From: Deltaproteobacteria bacterium
GTDB taxonomy: Bacteria > Myxococcota > Polyangia > Polyangiales > B10-G4
DNA: 7,527 nt
Direction: 5' to 3'
Assembly (NCBI GenBank): GCA_019312705.1
Contig: JAFDCW010000194.1
Location: 1-7,527, forward strand
Positions 6,256-7,527 of the stretch are shown piece by piece. The notes beneath the pieces were generated by a model that saw only the letters and a program-made list of their open reading frames with translations, made no database searches and was not told the DNA's origin. The position numbers and the translations under genes are program-made. How positions within the stretch are numbered: position 1 is the stretch's first letter; each line of letters opens with the position of its first letter.

Positions 6256-7449
6256 TCACACGTACTGCAGTACCAGCCCGTCGCGGATCAGCCGTTCGAT
6301 GAGCACCAGCTTGCCCTCGTCATCGAGGTCGCCGGGCAGGTCCTTGACCTTGAAGCGTTCGTTCTCGAGGGCGTACTGCAAGGAGTCGGCGGCGTGCACG
6401 GGCATGTGCAGGCTGCTTCCGTAGCAGGAGACATGGACCTGCTCTTCGTCCCGGCGCAGGTGGAAGAGCAGGTTCGCCCGGGCGCCGACCTCGCTGTCGA
6501 TGGTGAGCTTCGGCAGGGCGAGGATCTGGTCGAGCTGACCGACGAGCAGCGAATGACGGCTCGAGACCAGGTCGTTGGCGAAGTGGTCGAGGGCCTCGTC
6601 GAAGTTCGCCTCTTTCACGATCTTTGCCATCAGCGTTTCGAAGGTCTTCCGCGCGTCGCCGCGGTCGTAGTCCGGACGGGCAAAGCCCATGGGCAGGCTC
6701 CGGCGCATCTCCGGGTGGTTCACCCCGACCTTGGCGATCGCCTCGAGCAGCAACTCGGTCCAGTTCGCCCCGAAGGTGCCGAGGGTGATGTGCAGGGACG
6801 TCTTCTGCGTGCTCACCGCGTCGTGCATGATCCCGCGGGGCAGATAGAAGACGTCACCGGCTTCGAGCTCGAACTCCATCGTCGGCTTGGCGTCGGGGTC
6901 GATGTCGAAGTCCCGGGGGTCGAAGGGCTCCCCGGGCATGGGCAGTTCGACCGGGGTGTCGTAGACGCGCCAGAGCTTCGAGCCCTCGAGCTGGATTACG
7001 AAGACGTCGTGGGCGTCGTAGTGGCGGCGGAACCCCTGGGCGTTGTGCGGGGTGAGATAGATGTTCGCCTGGAACCGCGCGCTCGCCTCGCGCTCGAGGG
7101 AGCGGCAGAGGTTCGCCAGGGCCTGGACCTGGAGCTCCAGGTTGCTCATCACGATTGTCGAGCCGGCCTCGAAGAGCGAATAGAGCCTCCCTACGTTGAT
7201 GAGTCCGGACGGGTAGGTGTACTCGGCGACCTTGATCTCTTCGGTCGCCGCATTCGCCAGAAATACGTCCGGATACTTCGGGTGCATCGTCGTGATGACC
7301 CGGTCCACCACTCCGAGGGTGAGCAGATCGTCGTAGTAATTGGTCTGTCCCCGCTTCACGAGGAGCGGTTTCGCTTCGCGGTGCTCCTCTCGGAAGGTCT
7401 CCGGTGTGGTGGGATGTAGGAGCTTCTCCAGCGAATAGGTTGCGGGCAT
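6256..7449 (-). CDS. JmjC/cupin-4 Fe(II)/2-oxoglutarate oxygenase, ribosomal-oxygenase-like
   Basis: This encodes 397 residues from ATG 7449. The family hydroxylates protein side chains using Fe(II), O2 and 2-oxoglutarate; bacterial YcfD/RoxA and human MINA53/NO66 modify ribosomal proteins. Residues 5-25 have the family's N-terminal LEKLL...FREEHREAKPLLV pattern. The double-stranded beta-helix contains HYD (His143, Asp145) in RRHYDAHDVFVIQLEGSK and the distal iron ligand His209 in LPRGIMHDAV, giving a complete HxD...H triad. The strand with Lys158 and Trp160 (SKLWRVYD) follows. The C-terminal 150 residues are helical, consistent with the dimerisation and winged-helix parts. I preferred ATG 7449 because it matches the usual family N-terminus; the frame stays open to the window edge, with an alternative TTG at 7521, but those codons are less GC-biased and include rare AGA. 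The substrate is unknown; a peptide or small-molecule substrate is also possible. It is the first visible gene of the leftward block. Confidence 0.88.
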   Translation of the reverse strand: MPATYSLEKLLHPTTPETFREEHREAKPLLVKRGQTNYYDDLLTLGVVDRVITTMHPKYPDVFLANAATEEIKVAEYTYPSGLINVGRLYSLFEAGSTIVMSNLELQVQALANLCRSLEREASARFQANIYLTPHNAQGFRRHYDAHDVFVIQLEGSKLWRVYDTPVELPMPGEPFDPRDFDIDPDAKPTMEFELEAGDVFYLPRGIMHDAVSTQKTSLHITLGTFGANWTELLLEAIAKVGVNHPEMRRSLPMGFARPDYDRGDARKTFETLMAKIVKEANFDEALDHFANDLVSSRHSLLVGQLDQILALPKLTIDSEVGARANLLFHLRRDEEQVHVSCYGSSLHMPVHAADSLQYALENERFKVKDLPGDLDDEGKLVLIERLIRDGLVLQYV

Positions 7450-7527
7450 CGGTGAATGCAGAAGCACGATGCGCCGTCTGTCAGCGAGCGTCCGCACAGT
7501 GGACTTGTAATCGTCCGCCAAATTGCG
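7450..7527 (-). other. Leader region upstream of the cupin gene, contents uncertain
   Basis: If the cupin gene starts at 7449, these bases are its 5' leader and may hold the promoter of the leftward block. I see a CTGACA resembling a -35 box but no acceptable -10 box at the right distance, and no strong Shine-Dalgarno. The cupin frame remains open across the whole stretch, so it could also be coding. Confidence 0.3.

Noticed and set aside
6142..7419. A long rightward open frame (425 codons) opposite the cupin gene
   Set aside because: It lies wholly antisense to a gene with complete family motifs and has the Val/Glu/Arg-heavy composition expected of a shadow frame in high-GC DNA.
1..7527. 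A biosynthetic gene cluster or defence island
   Set aside because: Apart from one P450, one cupin oxygenase and an EthD protein, there is no synthase, transporter, nuclease, toxin or regulator to support either reading.

Overview
The window looks like chromosomal DNA of a high-GC, Gram-negative predatory or soil-type bacterium, most likely a myxobacterium (Myxococcota, order Polyangiales or a relative). This rests on the strongly G/C-biased third codon positions, on four lipoproteins with lipobox signal peptides, on Asp/Ala/Gly linkers just after the lipidated cysteine in two of them, on Cys-rich 'CGGCG' stalk repeats, and on a CYP110-like cytochrome P450. The taxonomic assignment is inference. 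I saw no tRNA, rRNA, CRISPR array, insertion sequence or attachment site.

Layout. Positions 1-2376 are read rightward. They hold the last 45 codons of an unrecognised gene (1-138), a small Cys-rich lipoprotein whose GTG start overlaps that gene's stop (135-725), and a large surface lipoprotein (808-2376) made of a Cys-rich stalk followed by a glycine-rich, probably beta-helical, C-terminal half. Positions 2386-7449 are read leftward. In transcription order they are a JmjC/cupin-4 type 2-oxoglutarate oxygenase (6256-7449), a small EthD-type protein (5839-6207), a small lipoprotein (5381-5812), a cytochrome P450 (3894-5327) and an M1-family zinc metallopeptidase lipoprotein (2386-3765). The two blocks converge with only 9 bases between their stop codons.

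How the genes may work together. The four leftward genes from the cupin to the P450 are separated by 26-53 bases and could form one transcript. It would carry two different oxygenases (non-haem Fe(II)/2-oxoglutarate and haem), a small alpha+beta barrel protein and an envelope lipoprotein. The M1 peptidase follows after a 128-base gap that contains what looks like the orphan 3' end of another coding region. No ferredoxin, reductase, synthase or regulator gene lies in the window, so it shows neither a pathway nor the P450's redox partner. All proteins with a recognisable signal peptide are predicted lipoproteins, so half the region serves the cell envelope.

I found no clearly new biological system. 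The points most worth a second look are the repeat architecture of the Gly-rich lipoprotein, the pairing of cupin, EthD and P450 genes, the variant exopeptidase motif of the M1 lipoprotein, and the orphan coding tail between the P450 and M1 genes.
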